Source: Petrosia ficiformis (taxonomy: Eukaryota > Porifera > Demospongiae > Haplosclerida > Petrosiidae). Taken from it: a stretch of 64,000 bases of DNA. Below are positions 36,390 through 50,665 of the stretch, in pieces. Where the stretch lies: NCBI GenBank assembly GCA_947044365.1, contig OX345637.1:11232576-11296575 (forward strand), given 5' to 3'. The position numbers and the translations under genes were made by a program. Each line of letters begins with the position of its first letter. Position 1 is the first letter of the stretch. The notes under the pieces are model-generated. The model was not told the origin of the DNA and did no database searches. It saw only the letters and a list, made by a program, of their open reading frames with translations.

Positions 36390-36891
36390 AATGAATGCTT
36401 TTCTGCTCTCCTGTTATAAGGGGTGTGTTCACAATAGCAACTGTAATTAATTAAAGGTCAATAGGTGAGGGTCTATTACTACTATAATAAATCTAAGTCA
36501 AAATGTTGAGTTGCCAAAGAAGTGACGGAATGGTAATTAATAAAGATAACAGCATCATTAAATAAACCGTTATCAGCAGTTTTTCTTTCTTGATAAAAAT
36601 AAACGGTAGTCTTAGCCTGAGTAGCTACACTAGTGGAGCATTAATTGAATGACATGTATGAAAATGAAAAAAAAATTCCGCATGTGCATTATTATATTAT
36701 TATATATTGATTTATAACTACCACCAACAGTAAACCAAATTTTAACTGGTAATATCATGATCAAATATAGAGACAATGATCACTGCAGTATAATAGTAAT
36801 GATTATTATGATTGAATTACTGTGCAGTAATTGCTTTAGAGATTATGTAATCCATCAGGTCATTAATGAGGGGTTGATGTTGAGTGTGATA
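36390..36891. other. Upstream region of the diverged Ig-FN3 gene
   Basis: AT-rich sequence with no recognisable gene or repeat. It should hold the promoter and 5' untranslated exon of the gene at 34738-36389. Confidence 0.4.
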
Positions 36892-37425
36892 ATTAAGGAT
36901 TCACATTTTCATAATGAGACAATTCTCTAGCATGTGTTTCAGTTTGTATCTGATCTGATGTACTGTTCTGTACTGTTTCATTACTTAATTGTCATACATG
37001 GTTTTGGAGTGTTTGGATCATAGCAAGGATTAATATCAGTATTCATGTCATCCTAGAAAAACCAGTAACAGATAACTCCAACATAATTATAAAATAATAA
37101 AACACATCTTGATTTTCATACATAATAATTATTACTATGTTACAACATTAAAACTTTTCAGACTCCCTTTGACTAATCATTAAATCCCGTGGATTCATGT
37201 ACTTTCTGATTCTAACCTGGTTCTTTGTACACAAGTGAAGAACTTATGATTTCTTTATACTAAAACTAGTATAATGATGCCACCCATCAGAATAAGAACA
37301 AATGACATAAAATTATAATCATAATACATGCAGAGATTTATTTTTTCTCATTACACTAACCTAGCTACCGTGATACCCATAATCAAATCTCACATCTTGT
37401 GATGAGTCACATACAGCTTGCCTTC
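36892..37425 (-). pseudogene. Relic receptor: exons 7-9 only, strongly diverged
   Basis: The tail exon (to 37052, acceptor TTCTAG) starts DDMNTDINPCYD and then stops after MTIK, so only the first NPxY remains. The membrane segment (about 37217-37312) still reads MSFVLILMGGIIILVLV but lacks its acceptor and is followed by a stop. The linker exon (to 37425) has an insertion that shifts the frame. The divergence is far greater than between the other copies, so this is an old relic. Just beyond 37440 the sequence switches to intron 1 and leader sequence of another unit, which marks a deletion junction. Confidence 0.65.
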
Positions 37426-38112
37426 CTGCAGTAATAACATATGATAATGAGATTAGACTCTTGAATAATAGTCAAATGTAGCTACATTATATTTACTTAA
37501 CATTTTCAAGATGTATACTTCTAGCTAGTGAACTTAGTTGACTAACTAGACACCATGACAATTGAACCTGAACTTTCGTATGTACAGGAAACAGCATCTT
37601 CTTTGTCAATCAAAATATAATGTGGATACACACACACAATCTCACTGTATCAAAGTTGAAATCTTTTAACTGTAGTCCGCAATGTTCATTAGACGTTCAA
37701 CTTCAAGTCAGATAATAAATTACACACAAGCATCCCTTAACCACTTTCCCTCCCAAAAGTTCAAATCCACAATGTTCTAATATCAAATCATACATAATAA
37801 TGTCTTATTAAAAATTATAGCTAACAAAAAACACAAACATCACTATAGCACTAAAAAGGAATTATAATTGACAAATATCAAGTCATTGTGTATCACAATT
37901 ATATTTATCCAATTATTATGTGTTGAGTGTGATGATTAAGGATTGACATTTTCGTAATGAAACAGGAAGACACATCTTTATTCCTTATACATGTACATTA
38001 TACATCATCAAACTTTAAAAATGTCGTATAATTATGATAGCATTTTTACTTAGGTTATTCTCCCTTACACTCAGTACACACACACTGGTACATTAATTTT
38101 GTAAATCCTAAC
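37426..38112. other. Leader remnant and tail remnant before receptor copy 8
   Basis: Leader-like sequence runs from about 37500 to 37780 with a poor donor (TTAACATTTT replaces TTACCATGTT on the plus strand). At 37935-37960 only the last codons of a tail exon survive (TTCGTAATGA), joined directly to sequence normally upstream of that exon (AACAGGAAGACACATC). Confidence 0.5.
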
Positions 38113-40454
38113 CTGATTCTTTATACACTTGGAAAGAACTTCTATTTTTCTTACTATTAAAACTAGTATAATACCACCAATCAGAATAATAATAAATGAT
38201 ATCAGACCTAAATTCAACATTATAATCATAATAGACACATTTATTATCTCTCAGTAGACTCACCTACTGTGATACCTATAATCAAATCTTGTGATGACTC
38301 ACATATAGCTTGCCTTACTGCCGTAAAAAAAAAAAAAAATATTCATGCATGCATAGTTATACTACCATTAGATGAAGATTCAGATGCTGTTGGCACTGAA
38401 TTTGTTGTGTCTGTCTGTGATGGTGATGATATTAGTGACGCTGACATTGTTGAAGGTGATGGTGACGATATTGGTGACGCTGATATTGTTGAAGGAAACA
38501 GTCCATCAATATTATATTGCATTAACTGATAAGCTGGCTGTTCAATATCATAAAATGATATGTTATAGTCACACACATAAATTCCATCTATACACTTTGT
38601 AACATTCTGGCTACCCAAAGACCTTTTGATATTGAGTTGACCATTATATTCAGTTCTTGTACACAGGTATTCAATGAAACATCCTAATGACTGACTTCCT
38701 TTAACAAATATACATGTGAAACAAACATGTCCTGTAGTGGAGTCTTGTACAACTACATCTCCTCTTAATGTACCTGTGTTAATGTAGTCATCAACTACAT
38801 CATCCAGTGGAATAATAATGTTACTCACTTAAATTCTTTGGTTCATTACAAACAACTTCTAATCCAGACTCATACATCAAAACTATATTGACACTCCATT
38901 TCTTATTATCATCCAGAAACCCAACATTAATCTCTCCTGTTATTACTGGTGAATATTGTGTTATAATACCTGTTCTGTTATACACACAAGATCCTGATTC
39001 ATCACTCAGTTCAGTAATACATATATTCCACTAGGTTGTGGATTCATGAGAATAGTATCCTATAATAGTATATTAATACAGTATCAGATCTATTAGTATC
39101 AGTGACTCACTCTTATAATTGTGTTTATAATCCAATTACCATTTTCAATTCTAATTCCAATATCATAGTCTGTTATATGTACTATAAACACAAGAATAGT
39201 AATTATTATAACAACATCTGTTCAATTTACCTGTTTCAATGTTTATAATCATTTCATTTTTTTCTCCCTCCAGATCTTCACTTATAACAGCTGTTATACT
39301 GATAGTATAGGTACCAAACTCACTAACGTTATATGTGTATTGAGTATCAAGTGTTCCAGTTAGTGATACTTGTTTAACAAGTTCTTCTTCATTAGTGATA
39401 TTAATATTATATTTTGATATTGTGAATTCAGGTAGAGTATATGGAGTGTTCCAGTTACACTGAATAGTGTATAGTAAACTGATAACACAAGTCAAATCTA
39501 CAGGATCAGGTTTACCTATAATGAACATTAATATCAATTTCATTATTACATTTTATGTAATTATATATACAAGTATGCTCTATAACTAATTAGTGAAATT
39601 CACATACCTTGTATAAACAATGTAGCACTACTTTTATTAACATATACCATTGTACCAAGCAGTCCTGCTGCAATACATGTCACTATAGTATTATTCAGTT
39701 TAGGATTTCCTGGTATAGTGAGACTTGAATTCTGTGTAGCAGCACCATATGTGATTATCCCAAGATCAGTGATAGAGGAATCAGTTGAGATAATTCCATT
39801 CACAGCCCATTGAATTGATACTCCATTATTATCCACTGAACACTTGTACACTGCTGTCTGTTGTATAGTAATAGCTTGAGATGGTATAAATGAGAACTGA
39901 ACACCTGTATATATATAATATAAGATGAACTCAACACTAAGTGATATTTCACATGTATACTTACCTTGTGTTATAGGTATTAGTAATAGTAGAATACAGA
40001 TACTCATCACAGACTGGTAATATTTCAGATTTCTTGAACAATCTAAAATTATACACCTCCCTTTAGTTATTAAGTTACTATTCCCAAAAGAATGTATTAT
40101 ACATGTTGCATCACATTTAATACTATGATATTTACATATCATTTAGTTATTTTTTCAGTTATATAAACACTCACATACTGGTACATATATAAATTACTAT
40201 TAATTTCATTCTTGAATCAACTGTTTATCACTTGTTCTCATGATATTATGTGTGAGTATATTATGTGTCTTCTTTATTGAGTCACACTAAAGTCCTTGTA
40301 AGTAATTCTGTAAAAATATTACATAAACTATTTCATAATTACATGATAATGTAAATGTAATATGTATGTAACAACATGTCATTGTGACAAAGATGACAAT
40401 GAGATTAGACTCTTGAATAATAGTCAAATGTATAATTATACATGTACTTACCAT
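38113..40454 (-). pseudogene. Receptor copy 8: four-base deletion in exon 5, tail exon deleted
   Basis: Exons: 40452-40454, 39965-40013, 39608-39904, 39231-39515, 39111-39181, 38829-39059, 38366-38773, 38264-38317, 38113-38207. Exon 5 is 231 instead of 235 bases: one CATA is missing near 39019, so the frame after GIYV reads LLN and stops. The upstream part (signal peptide, Ig, FN3) is open and could give a short secreted protein. The tail exon is absent except for a scrap at 37935-37960. The Ig exon differs from copy 4 mainly at NGIIST and LLGTMVYVNKS. Confidence 0.8.
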
Positions 40455-41431
40455 GTTCAAGATTTATACTTCTAGCTAGTGGACTTAGTTCACTAACACC
40501 TCTCTCTAGACAGGATAATTAAGAGAACTGACTGAACTTTCATATGTACATACTATTATTGTTATGATAAAAGGCACATGTACTGTAATAATCAATTTTC
40601 ATGTCCAATATCTCGTATTAGATGCACGAAGTTTTGAAAACCTAAAATGATTTGAGTACGGTAGTACTCTCTATGTAGGGATGGCACCGAAAACAATTGG
40701 CCGCCCATACATGTACATTTTAATTGGAAGTGATGAGTTGAAATCTCTGGTAAAAGTATAGAAACAAGTTTTAATACACACATAAGTTTTGATACATGTA
40801 TCTAGTGTTTTTATGACTAACATCTTCTAGACAGCTGGAGATCCTCTTTAAGGTAGAGAACTGGCAGGTAGCAAAACTGGCAAAATCTTCATCATAATAA
40901 TTATTATTACAAGAGTAATAAAAAAAACATTTCCATAAGTACAGTTCTTTGTATTTTGCTTTATAGTGGTGTAAGTACTTATGTAGGGTTATATGGAAGT
41001 GGTTTGTTTAATTTTGGGTCCCACCTAACCTTGTTCACATGCTTTTTGTGTTTTGACATCCTTACATCTTCTTTCATTTTTATTGAAAACGTTTTAAATT
41101 TTTTTATTATTATTATACGTATAGCCATACAATTTAATGAAACATTGTACAAAATACACATGTATACCCAATTAATATCAATGTTTCTATGACAACAAAA
41201 TAGAGTCACATGACCTTCTTTTGCAAAAAAAAGATAATCATCACTTATAGTTATTAGTTATACATGTACAAAAACAGTTAAGTTATAATCATAATAATTA
41301 TAATATTACAATTATAAAAAGACAGTATATATATTAGTTTGTACACAGTTCATAACTAAAGTTAACACGAAAGTTATGATAGGCTATTAGCAAAGGCATA
41401 CGATTATATATTATTATAAGTTTAAATGTTC
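40455..41431. other. Spacer between receptor copy 8 and RING fragment 3
   Basis: Nearly identical to 22634-23602: leader body, MITE-family segment, and the left half of the long inverted-repeat element (40659 to about 41425). Confidence 0.55.
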
Positions 41432-41639
41432 TTACTGAAGATGAGGAAAATCTTCAGGTAGCAGTGCATGGTTACGACATGTTGGACATGTGCTCTGCTC
41501 ATTCAACCATGAACGAATGCACTAGGTGTAGAATGGGATATATGATGGGATGAATGAATGAATGTGTGTGTGGTGTATAGAAATGGATCCAAATGAATGG
41601 ATATGATGGATGAGCTAATGGGTGTGTGGTGTGTACATC

Positions 41640-42480
41640 ATACATGTACATGTATATTATTGGATGGATGAGCTAATGGGTATGTGGTGTGTACATGTAC
41701 ATGTATATGAATTGGATGGATGATGGATGGTTGGATGGATGAGCTAATGGGTGTGTGGTGTGTACATGTACATGTATATGAATTGGATGGATGATGGATG
41801 GTTGGATGGATGAACTAATGGGTGTGTAGTGTGTACATGTACATGCATATGAATTGGATGGATGATGGATGGTTGGATGGATGAACTAATGAGTGTGTGG
41901 TGTGTACATGTACATGTATATGAATTGGATGGATGATGGATGGTTGGATGGATGAGCTAATGGGTGTGTGGTGTGTACATGTACATGTATATGAATTGGA
42001 TGGATGATGGATGGTTGGATGGATGAACTAATGGGTGTGTAGTGTGTACATGTACATGCATATGAATTGGATGGATGATGGATGGTTGGATGGATGAACT
42101 AATGAGTGTGTGGTGTGTACATGTACATGTATATGAATTGGATGGATGATGGATGGTTGGATGGATGAACTAATGGGTGTGTGGTGTGTACATGTACATG
42201 TATATGAATTGGATGGATGATGGATGGTTGGATGGATGAACTAATGGGTGTGTGGTGTGTACATGTACATGTATATGAATTGGATGGATGATGGATGGTT
42301 GGATGGATGAACTAATGGGTGTGTGGTGTGTACATGTACATGTATATGAATTGGATGGATGATGGATGGTTGGATGGATGAACTAATGAGTGAGTGGTGT
42401 GTACATGTACATGTATATGAATTGGATGGATGATGGATGGTTTGATGGACGAGCTAACGGGTGTGTGGTGCGTACATGAA
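41640..42480. repeat. 71-base minisatellite, about 11 regular copies
   Basis: The unit starts ATTGGATGGATGATGGATGG and contains GTGTGTACATGTACATG. Copies start at 41711, 41782, 41853 and so on to 42421, each 71 bases apart. It lies in the last intron of RING fragment 3. Confidence 0.9.
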
Positions 42481-42519
42481 CTTATAAATTGATGAACGGA
42501 TCAATAAATAGATGAATCA

Positions 42520-42700
42520 ATAAGTGAATGGATGGATGGATAGATGGATGGATGGATGGATTGAGAAATGGATGGATGGATCGATGGATGGATGGATGGA
42601 TCGATGGATGGATTGATAAATGGATGGATGGATCGATGGATGGATGGATGGATGGATGGATAGATGAATGAATGAATAAATGAATGGATGGTTAGATCAA
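42520..42700. repeat. TGGA/TCGA tetranucleotide tract
   Basis: Simple GGAT repeats with regular GATCGATGGATGG blocks. Frames here are low complexity and not genes. Confidence 0.85.
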
Positions 42701-43080
42701 ATGAGTGAATGGATTGTTGAATAAATATAAGAAAGTACATGTAGATGGAGAGATTTACAAAACGTAGATGAGAGGGAATGATATGGTAAAATTATACATT
42801 TAGGGTGGATTAACATACATCTTTATGAAAGCGGTGGCCACATTCCAATCTCACAGAATTGAAATCCTTCATATCCTCATAGCATATGATACAATTGTTA
42901 TCATAATTATATTCTATTTCACTGTACACAGGGGGTGGAGCTTTGGGTGGAGCAAGTTGTGGTTTAAGCTGAGGAACCTACATGTACATGTACACCCATG
43001 TATACACATGTACAGCAATAAATAATTATCTTTAATATAGTTTTATGAGTAATAGGCAACAATATCAGAAAATATAAGCA

Positions 43081-43720
43081 ATTTGTTGATAATATACTCA
43101 TTCTCATGCTATCATTATCAATTAGTCAACAGTATCTTAATATAATTAATAATTATACTAATTTGTTGATAATATACTCATTCTCATGCTATCATTATCA
43201 ATTAGTCAACAGTATCTTAATATAATTAATAATTATACTAATTTGTTGATAATATACTCATTCTCATGCTATCATTATCAATTAGTCAACAGTATCTTAA
43301 TATAATTAATAATTATACTAATTTGTTGATAATATACTCATTCTCATGCTATCATTATCAATTAGTCAACAGTATCTTAATATAATTAATAATTATACTA
43401 ATTTGTTGATAATATACTCATTCTCATGCTATCATTATCAATTAGTCAACAGTATCTTAATATAATTAATAATTATACTAATTTGTTGATAATATACTCA
43501 TTCTCATGCTATCATCATCAATTAGTCAACAGTATCTTAATATAATTAATAATTATACTAATTTGTTGATAATATACTCATTCTCATGCTATCATTATCA
43601 ATTAGTCAACAGTATCTTAATATAATTAATAATTATACTAATTTGTTGATAATATACTCATTCTCATGCTATCATCATCAATTAGTCAACAGTATCTTAA
43701 TATAATTAATAATTGTACTA
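43081..43720. repeat. 80-base minisatellite, eight near-identical copies
   Basis: Units start at 43081, 43161, 43241, 43321, 43401, 43481, 43561 and 43641. They differ at only a few positions (for example ATCATTATC versus ATCATCATC). There are no spacers, so it is not CRISPR. The paralogous intron at 24926-25010 has a single unit. Confidence 0.95.
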
Positions 43721-45099
43721 ATTTTATTCAAGGTCTGTTTTCTAAACTTGTAGTTCTTAATCAATTACTTAAATCAGCCATTTTGTATTGAAACTTTAAA
43801 AAAAAACTCATTTTCATATCTACATGTAACAATATCAGGGTTCTAGCTAAATAGTGAAAGAGAAGTGCTACACTGGCTCTATGCAATGCCATTTCCTTTT
43901 GATGTGTCAAAGGAATGCAATTAAATCAGTGATAGCACCACTGTGTTGAAGTGTGGCTAGTTAAAACACTGAGTGTAGTCTGTACTTCAAGTAACATCAC
44001 ATTGAGTTGAAACCGAGCTTATTATAAATTCATAACTTGAAATTCGTCAATGTACAATACTATAGATTCAATCACTGGGTAATCACACTATTGCACTAAT
44101 GAGCTCAGTTTCAATTCTACTTTAATGAACTCACCTGCGGAGGCTGAGACATGAACATAGACGCTCCTTGATTCATTGGTGGGTTGACAGAATAAGCCAT
44201 TTGACTTAAAGAAGGAACCGGTTACTGAGACAGGTTAAGTGGCATTGGTAACTGGTTCATTGGTGACATGGAAGACATCGGTAGCTGACTCATAGTGGTT
44301 GTGAATGACGATTGAGGTAAGCTCAATGGTTGTGACAATGGTTGAGAAAATTGAGGAAATGATGATTGCTGTGATGGCATACGACCACCATCTATCTCTT
44401 TGTTCAATCATCTCTCTCACCTACAGTACATATAAATAATTATATTGATCAATGTACTGTATAGTAATAGCATAGTAATTATAATTTCAATTGTTAATTT
44501 CAACCCATAACATCAGTCCACATCCATTCGTCTGTCGTCCATCCATCCATCCATCCACCCACCCACTCATCCATCTATCCATCCACCTACCCACCCACTC
44601 ATCCTTCCACCTACTTATCTATCTGACTACATACATGTACATGTATTCTATTCTTCTATATGATCTATCCACGTACCTTATGAATAATAACATCCATTGG
44701 TAGTCCATTTAAACTAGTAGATTGTTTCAACTGCGTCATAATATCATCCCTATAGAAAAATATTACTAAATTAATATTCATTCATAATTAATATTCATTA
44801 ATAATTAATATTCATTACCTAGAATAAGTTGGATATTGAGGAGATAAACTGGCAAACAAGTAATCAAAACCAGCTCTATTCTTTCCATCAGTTTTTGTTA
44901 TCAAGGCATTTCCAGCTCCTGGACCAGTTCCCATTCCAGTTCCCATTCCAGTTCCCACTCCAGTTCCTAATCCAAGTCCCATTCCCATACCACTAGATAC
45001 AGGCTGGCTAAGTGCAGACTCCATTGGTGGAAGTACACCTATACCTACATGTACATAAAAAAGATAACATGTTAAATTTGTGAATATGAATAAATGTAC

Positions 45100-45490
45100 A
45101 TTTAACTAATAATGTACATTGTACATGTACTGTACATTGCACATATGTAAATGTGTATGTGTGTGTACTAGTATGTGTACAAGTACATGTACGTTTAACT
45201 AATAATGTACATTGTACATGTACTGTACATTGTACATATGTAAGTGTGTATGTGTGTGTACTAGTATGTGTACAAGTACATGTACGTTTAACTAATAATG
45301 TACATTGTACATGTACTGTACATTGTACATATGTAAATGTGTATGTGTGTGTACTAGTATGTGTACAAGTGTGTGTACAAGTACATGTATGTTTTACTAA
45401 TAATGTACATTATACATGTACTGGACGTTGTACATATGTAAATGTGTATATGTGTGTACCAGTATGTGTACAAGTACATGTGTATGTTTA
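45100..45490. repeat. 93-base GTACATGTAC-rich minisatellite, about four copies
   Basis: Units share TAACTAATAATGTACATTG at 45103, 45196 and 45289 (93 bases apart), with a fourth unit at about 45394 after a 12-base addition. RING fragments 1 (about 19500-19720) and 4 (about 54400-54620) have two units each. Confidence 0.8.
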
Positions 45491-45542
45491 TGTGTGTGTC
45501 TGTATGTACAACTATATTACATTTTTGTGTACACACACGTAC

Positions 45543-46028
45543 CTGGTTGACTAGCTCCTGTAGATAGAAGATTTGGGTCTAGCTAGCAGACTTAGTTCCC
45601 TAACTAGACACCATGACAACAGAACCTGAACTTTCATATGTACAGCAAACAGCATTTTCTTTCACACACATTGTGAATCAAAATATAATGTGGATATAAC
45701 ATGCACACACACAATCTCACTGTATCTAAGTTGACATCTCTTAACTGAGGTCCTACTATTGCAATCTTCATTAGACATTTAACTTCAAGTCATGTAATAA
45801 ATTACACACAAGCATCCCTTAACCACTTTCCCTCCCCAAAGTTCAAATCCACAATGTTCTAATATCAAGTCTTACATAAAAATGTCTTATTAAAAAATAA
45901 TATTATTATATATAGCTAACAAAAAACACAGACATCACTATAGCACTAAAAACCAATTATAATTGCTAAATCAATTCATTGTGTATCACAATTATATTTA
46001 TCCAATCATTATGTGTTGGGTGTGATGA
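45543..46028. other. RING fragment 3 first-exon piece fused to a receptor leader, then spacer
   Basis: The donor is at 45543 and the join with leader sequence is at TCTAGCTAG (45578-45586). Leader sequence continues to about 45870, followed by AT-rich spacer before the copy 9 tail. Confidence 0.55.
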
Positions 46029-49000
46029 TTAAGGATTCACATTTTCGTAATGAGACTTTTGTCTAGTTTGTATATGTAACTGATCTGATGTACTGTTCTG
46101 TACTGTTTCATAACTTGGATTCATTGTCATACGAGTTTTTTGATTGTTTGACTGAACTGAATCATAACAAGGATTAATATCAACATTCACATCAGAATGT
46201 ATGTCATCCTGCAAAAGAGAGTAGTAAACACTTTCAACATAAAACAAGAAGACACATCTTTATTCCTTACACATGTACATTATACATCATCAAAACCTAA
46301 GATATGTCGTACACGATAGCATTTTTACTTAGATTGTTCTCTCTTACACTCAGTACACAAACACTGGTACATTCATTTTCTAAATCCTAACCTCATTCTT
46401 TATACACTTGGAAAGAACTTCTATTTTTCTTACTATTAAAACTAGTATAATACCACCAATCACAATAATAATAAATGATATCAGACCTAAATTCAACATT
46501 ATAATCATAATAGACACATTTATTATCTCTCATTAGACTCACCTACTGTGATACCTATAATCAAATCTTGTGATGACTCACATACAGCTTGCCTTACTGC
46601 AGTAAAAGGAAATAAATAATAAAATTAATATTCATGCATGCATAGTTATACTACCATTGATTAGAGATTCAGATGCTGTTGGCACTGAATTTGTTGTATC
46701 TATCTGTGATGGTGATGATATTAGTGACGCTGATATTGTTGAAGGTGATGGTGACGATATTAGTGACGCTGAAATTGTTGAAGGAAACAGTCCATCAATA
46801 CTATGTTGTATTAACTGATAAGCTGGCTGGTTGCTGATAGCACCATCATGTTCAATATCATAAAATGATATGTTATAGTCACACACATAAATTCCATCTA
46901 TACACTTTGTAACATTCTGGCTACCCAAAGGCCTAGTGATATTGAGTTGACCATTATATTCAGTTCTTGTACACAGGTATTCAATGGAACATCCTAATGA
47001 CTGACTTCCTTCAACAAATATACATGTGAAACAAACACGTCCTGTTGTGGAGTCCTGTACAACTACATCTCCTCTTTGTACATCAAATGTACCTGTGTAT
47101 ATAGTCATCAATTATTTTGTTTATTTAGAATCTTTTATTATACTCACTTATATCTTTTGGTTCATTACAAATGACTTCCAATCCAGAATCATATATCAAA
47201 ACTATAATGACACTCCACTTCTTATTATCATTCAGAAACCCAACATTAATCTCTCCTGTTATTACTGGTGAATATTGTGTTATAATACCTGTTCTGTTAT
47301 ACACACAAGATCCTGATTCATCACTCAGTTCAGTAATACATACATATATTCCACTAGGTTGTGGATTCATGAGAATAGTATCCTATAATAGTATATTAAT
47401 AGAGTATCACAGCTATTAGTATCAGGAACTCACTCTTATAAATGTGTTTATAATCCATTTATCATCTTCAATTCTAATTCCAATATCATAGTCTGTTATA
47501 TGTACTATAAACAAAAGAATAGTAATTATTATAACAACATCTGCTCCTTTTACCTGTTTCAATGTTTATAATACTTTCATTTCTTTCTCCCTCCAGATCT
47601 TCACTTATAACAGCTGTTATACTGATAGTATAGGTACCAAACTCACTAACATTATATGGTTATTGAGTATCAAGTGTTCCAGTTAGTGATACTTGTTTAA
47701 CAAGTTCTTCTTCATTAGTGATATTAATATTATATTTTGATATTGTGAATTCAGGTAGAGTATATGGAGTGTTCCAGTTACACTGAATAGTGTATAGTAA
47801 ATTGATAACACAAGTCAAATCTACAGGATCAGGTTTACCTATAGTGAATAATATATATGGGGGTCACAAATTCATGTATTACAAACAGTTGACCGATCAT
47901 GGAACAAGTTTATAAATTTATGGAAATTCAACATTTTGTGAACAAACTAATCAGGACCTTTCTTTAAGTTAACCTGTAAGTTATGTTTAGTTCCTAAACT
48001 CAGTCTCAATAATATTGTGTATCAGTACAGTACCATACACAAGACTGCCAGCTGTTGTATATCAGGACATATGTATATATATGGTGATTCTTGTTTATTT
48101 TATTACTCATATACATATAGCCATTTAGGAGTGAATTGATGACAATACATATAACACTGCTTTAAATACTATAATATGGTTTTATTATAACTTAACAAAC
48201 ATACAAATAAGTTATAATAAACTAATATCTTGCTTAGCCCTTGTGACCTCAATCAAAAATAATTCTGGGGAGACAATTTTTTGGTTAATCAATTAGTTAT
48301 TGAGTATAAACAACACTCATTACCATACCTTGTATTAACAATGTAGCACTACTTGTGTTAACAGGAAGTAATGTAAAACCATCAACTACTATACATGTCA
48401 CTATAGTATTATTCAGTTCAGGATTTCCTGGTATAGTGAGACTTGAATTCTGTGTACCAACACCATATGTGATTATCCCAAGATCAGTAAGAGTTGAGAG
48501 TAATCCATTCACTTTCCATTGAATTGATACTGCATTATTATCTACTGAACAGTTGTACACTGCTGTCTGTTGTGTAGTAATAGCTTGAGATGGAATAAAT
48601 GAGAACTGAACACCTGTATATATACACTATAAGATGAAATCAAGACTAAGTGATATTTCACATGTATACTTACCTTGTGTTATAGGTATTAGTAATAGTA
48701 GAATACAGATACTCATCACAGACTGGTAATATCATCTAACTTATACTCCTCCCTTCGGTTATTAAGCTTAACTATACATTACTTATTTTGTAGTTATATA
48801 AACACTCACATACTGGTACATATATACAGTATATTAATTACTATTAGTTTAATTCTTGAATCAACTGTTTATCACTTGTTCTCATGATATTATGTGTGAG
48901 TATATTACGTGTCTTCTTTATTGAGTCTCACTGATCTTTTAAAGTCCTTGTAAGTGATTCTATCATGTGTAAAAATATTACATAAACTATTTCATAATTA

Positions 49001-49103
49001 CATGATAGTGTAATTATCATTAACATACATGTGAGACACTAGCACAAAGTTAATATGACAATGAGATTAGACTCTTGAATAACAGTCAATATATACTTAC
49101 CAT
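46029..49103 (-). pseudogene. Receptor copy 9: single nonsense change in the FN3 exon, otherwise intact
   Basis: Exons: 49101-49103, 48674-48722, 48329-48613, 47554-47838, 47434-47504, 47148-47382, 46655-47092, 46543-46596, 46392-46486, 46029-46208. All lengths keep frame. In the FN3 exon TAC-ACA reads TAA-CCA (near 47659), stopping after DTQ. The Ig exon is 285 bases, four codons shorter than usual in its variable middle. Exon 6 (438 bases) has a duplicated Ser/Pro block. Intron 2 is long and similar to that of copy 3. The tail keeps three tyrosines and its acceptor is TTGCAG. The stop could be a recent null allele or an assembly or sequencing error. Confidence 0.75.
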
Positions 49104-49285
49104 GTTCAAGATGTATACTTCTAGCTAGTGGACTTAGTGCACTGACACCATGATAAGAGAAACTGAACTTTCATATGTACATACTATTATTGTGATGATG
49201 GTACATGTACTATAATAATCAATTTTCATGTACAATATCTCGTATTAGATGCACGAAGGTTTGAAAACCTAAAATGATTTAAGTA

Positions 49286-50625
49286 CGGTAGTACTCTCTA
49301 TGTAGGAATAGCACCGAAAAAAATTGGCCGCCCATACATGTACATTACAATTGGAAGTGATGAGTTGAAATCTCTGGTAAAAGTATAGAAACAAGTTTTA
49401 ATACACACATAATTTTTGATATATAGTGTTTTTATGACTAAAAACATCTTCTAGACAGCTGGAGATCCTCTTTAATGTAGAAAACTGACAGGTAGCAAAA
49501 CTGGCAAAATCTTCATCATAATAATTATTATTACACGAATAATAAAAACATTTCCATAATTACAGCTCTTTGTATTTTGCTTTATAGTGGTGTAAGTACT
49601 TATGTAGGGTTATATGGAAGTGGTTTGTTTAATTTTGGGTCCCACCTAACCTTGTTCACATGCTTTTTGTGTTTTGACATCCCTACATCATCTTTCGTTT
49701 TTATTGGAAATGTTTATTATTATTATTATATGTATAGCCATACAATTTGCTGAAACATTGTACAAAATATACCCAATTAATATCAATGTTTCTATGACAA
49801 TAAAATAGAGTCACATGACCTTATTTTGCAAAAAAAAGATAATCATCACTTATAGTCATTAGTTATACAAGAACAAAAACAGTAAAGTTATATCATAATA
49901 ATTATAAAATTAACTAAAGTATAAAACTTAACACGAAAGTTATGATGTGGGCTATTAGCAAAGGCATACGATTATATATTATTACAAGAATAATAAAAAC
50001 ATTTTCAACAAGTGTATATAGAGAAAAAATACATCCCTATATTTGCTTTGTGATGACTATGTATTAAGCATTGCTGATGGCACTAGTGTCTCTACCTTTC
50101 TGTGTACTCCAAAGCTGGGGCCTGAAGAAGTAAGTGTAAGCCTGACTGCAGTCTAAGTACACAGATCTTTGATGAACTGACTGAAGTACTCCTACAAGGT
50201 TCTAAATGATGACTTCCAAACTTAACAACTTATTATACTTACTTGTTAAAGATTCTTGCATAATATTTATACTGTTTCTCTGCTATATACAACAGTTATT
50301 AGCAGTTTCTGAATCTTCCTGGCTTGTCTGTAGCTCGAAGAGCCTCGAACGCGCGTTCTTTTACGCGCCATGCCCATTAATTGACCGAGCCCCCGGGAAT
50401 GACGCAACTTCCTTAACTACGTATACAACGCATAGTCGCGCAAGTGACACAAACATATATATATATATATATAATAATTATATACATTAAACCCCGTGGA
50501 AAGCAATTATAGGGATGGCCCTACGGGCCATAATAAATTAAACAAACCACTTCCATATAACCCTATATAAGTACAGTTTTTATGGCCCGTAGGGCCATCC
50601 CTATAATTGCTTTCCACGGGGTTTA

Positions 50626-50665
<40 letters not shown>

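Larger units (their letters stand above)
41432..45038 (-). pseudogene. RING fragment 3: intact RING-H2 codons, but frameshift and stop upstream
   Basis: Exons: 44819-45038, 44677-44749, 44135-44420, 42819-42977, 41432-41521, with a first-exon donor at 45543. All eight RING ligands are present here: CIIC, CGH-x2-H, then KDC and CPTCR across the splice. The fourth exon, however, gains four bases after its start (EQRDRWW in place of ELKDGG), shifting the frame, and also has CAA changed to TAA at about 44223-44225. The third exon is 73 instead of 82 bases, an in-frame loss of three codons. Its introns hold the 71- and 80-base minisatellites. Confidence 0.75.

Noticed and set aside
43081..43720. 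CRISPR-like array
   Set aside because: Units are directly adjacent with no unique spacers, and the context is an intron of a eukaryotic gene fragment.
50206..50490. 94-residue open frame in the inverted pair
   Set aside because: It lies within one arm, is disrupted in the other arm and has no recognisable domain.
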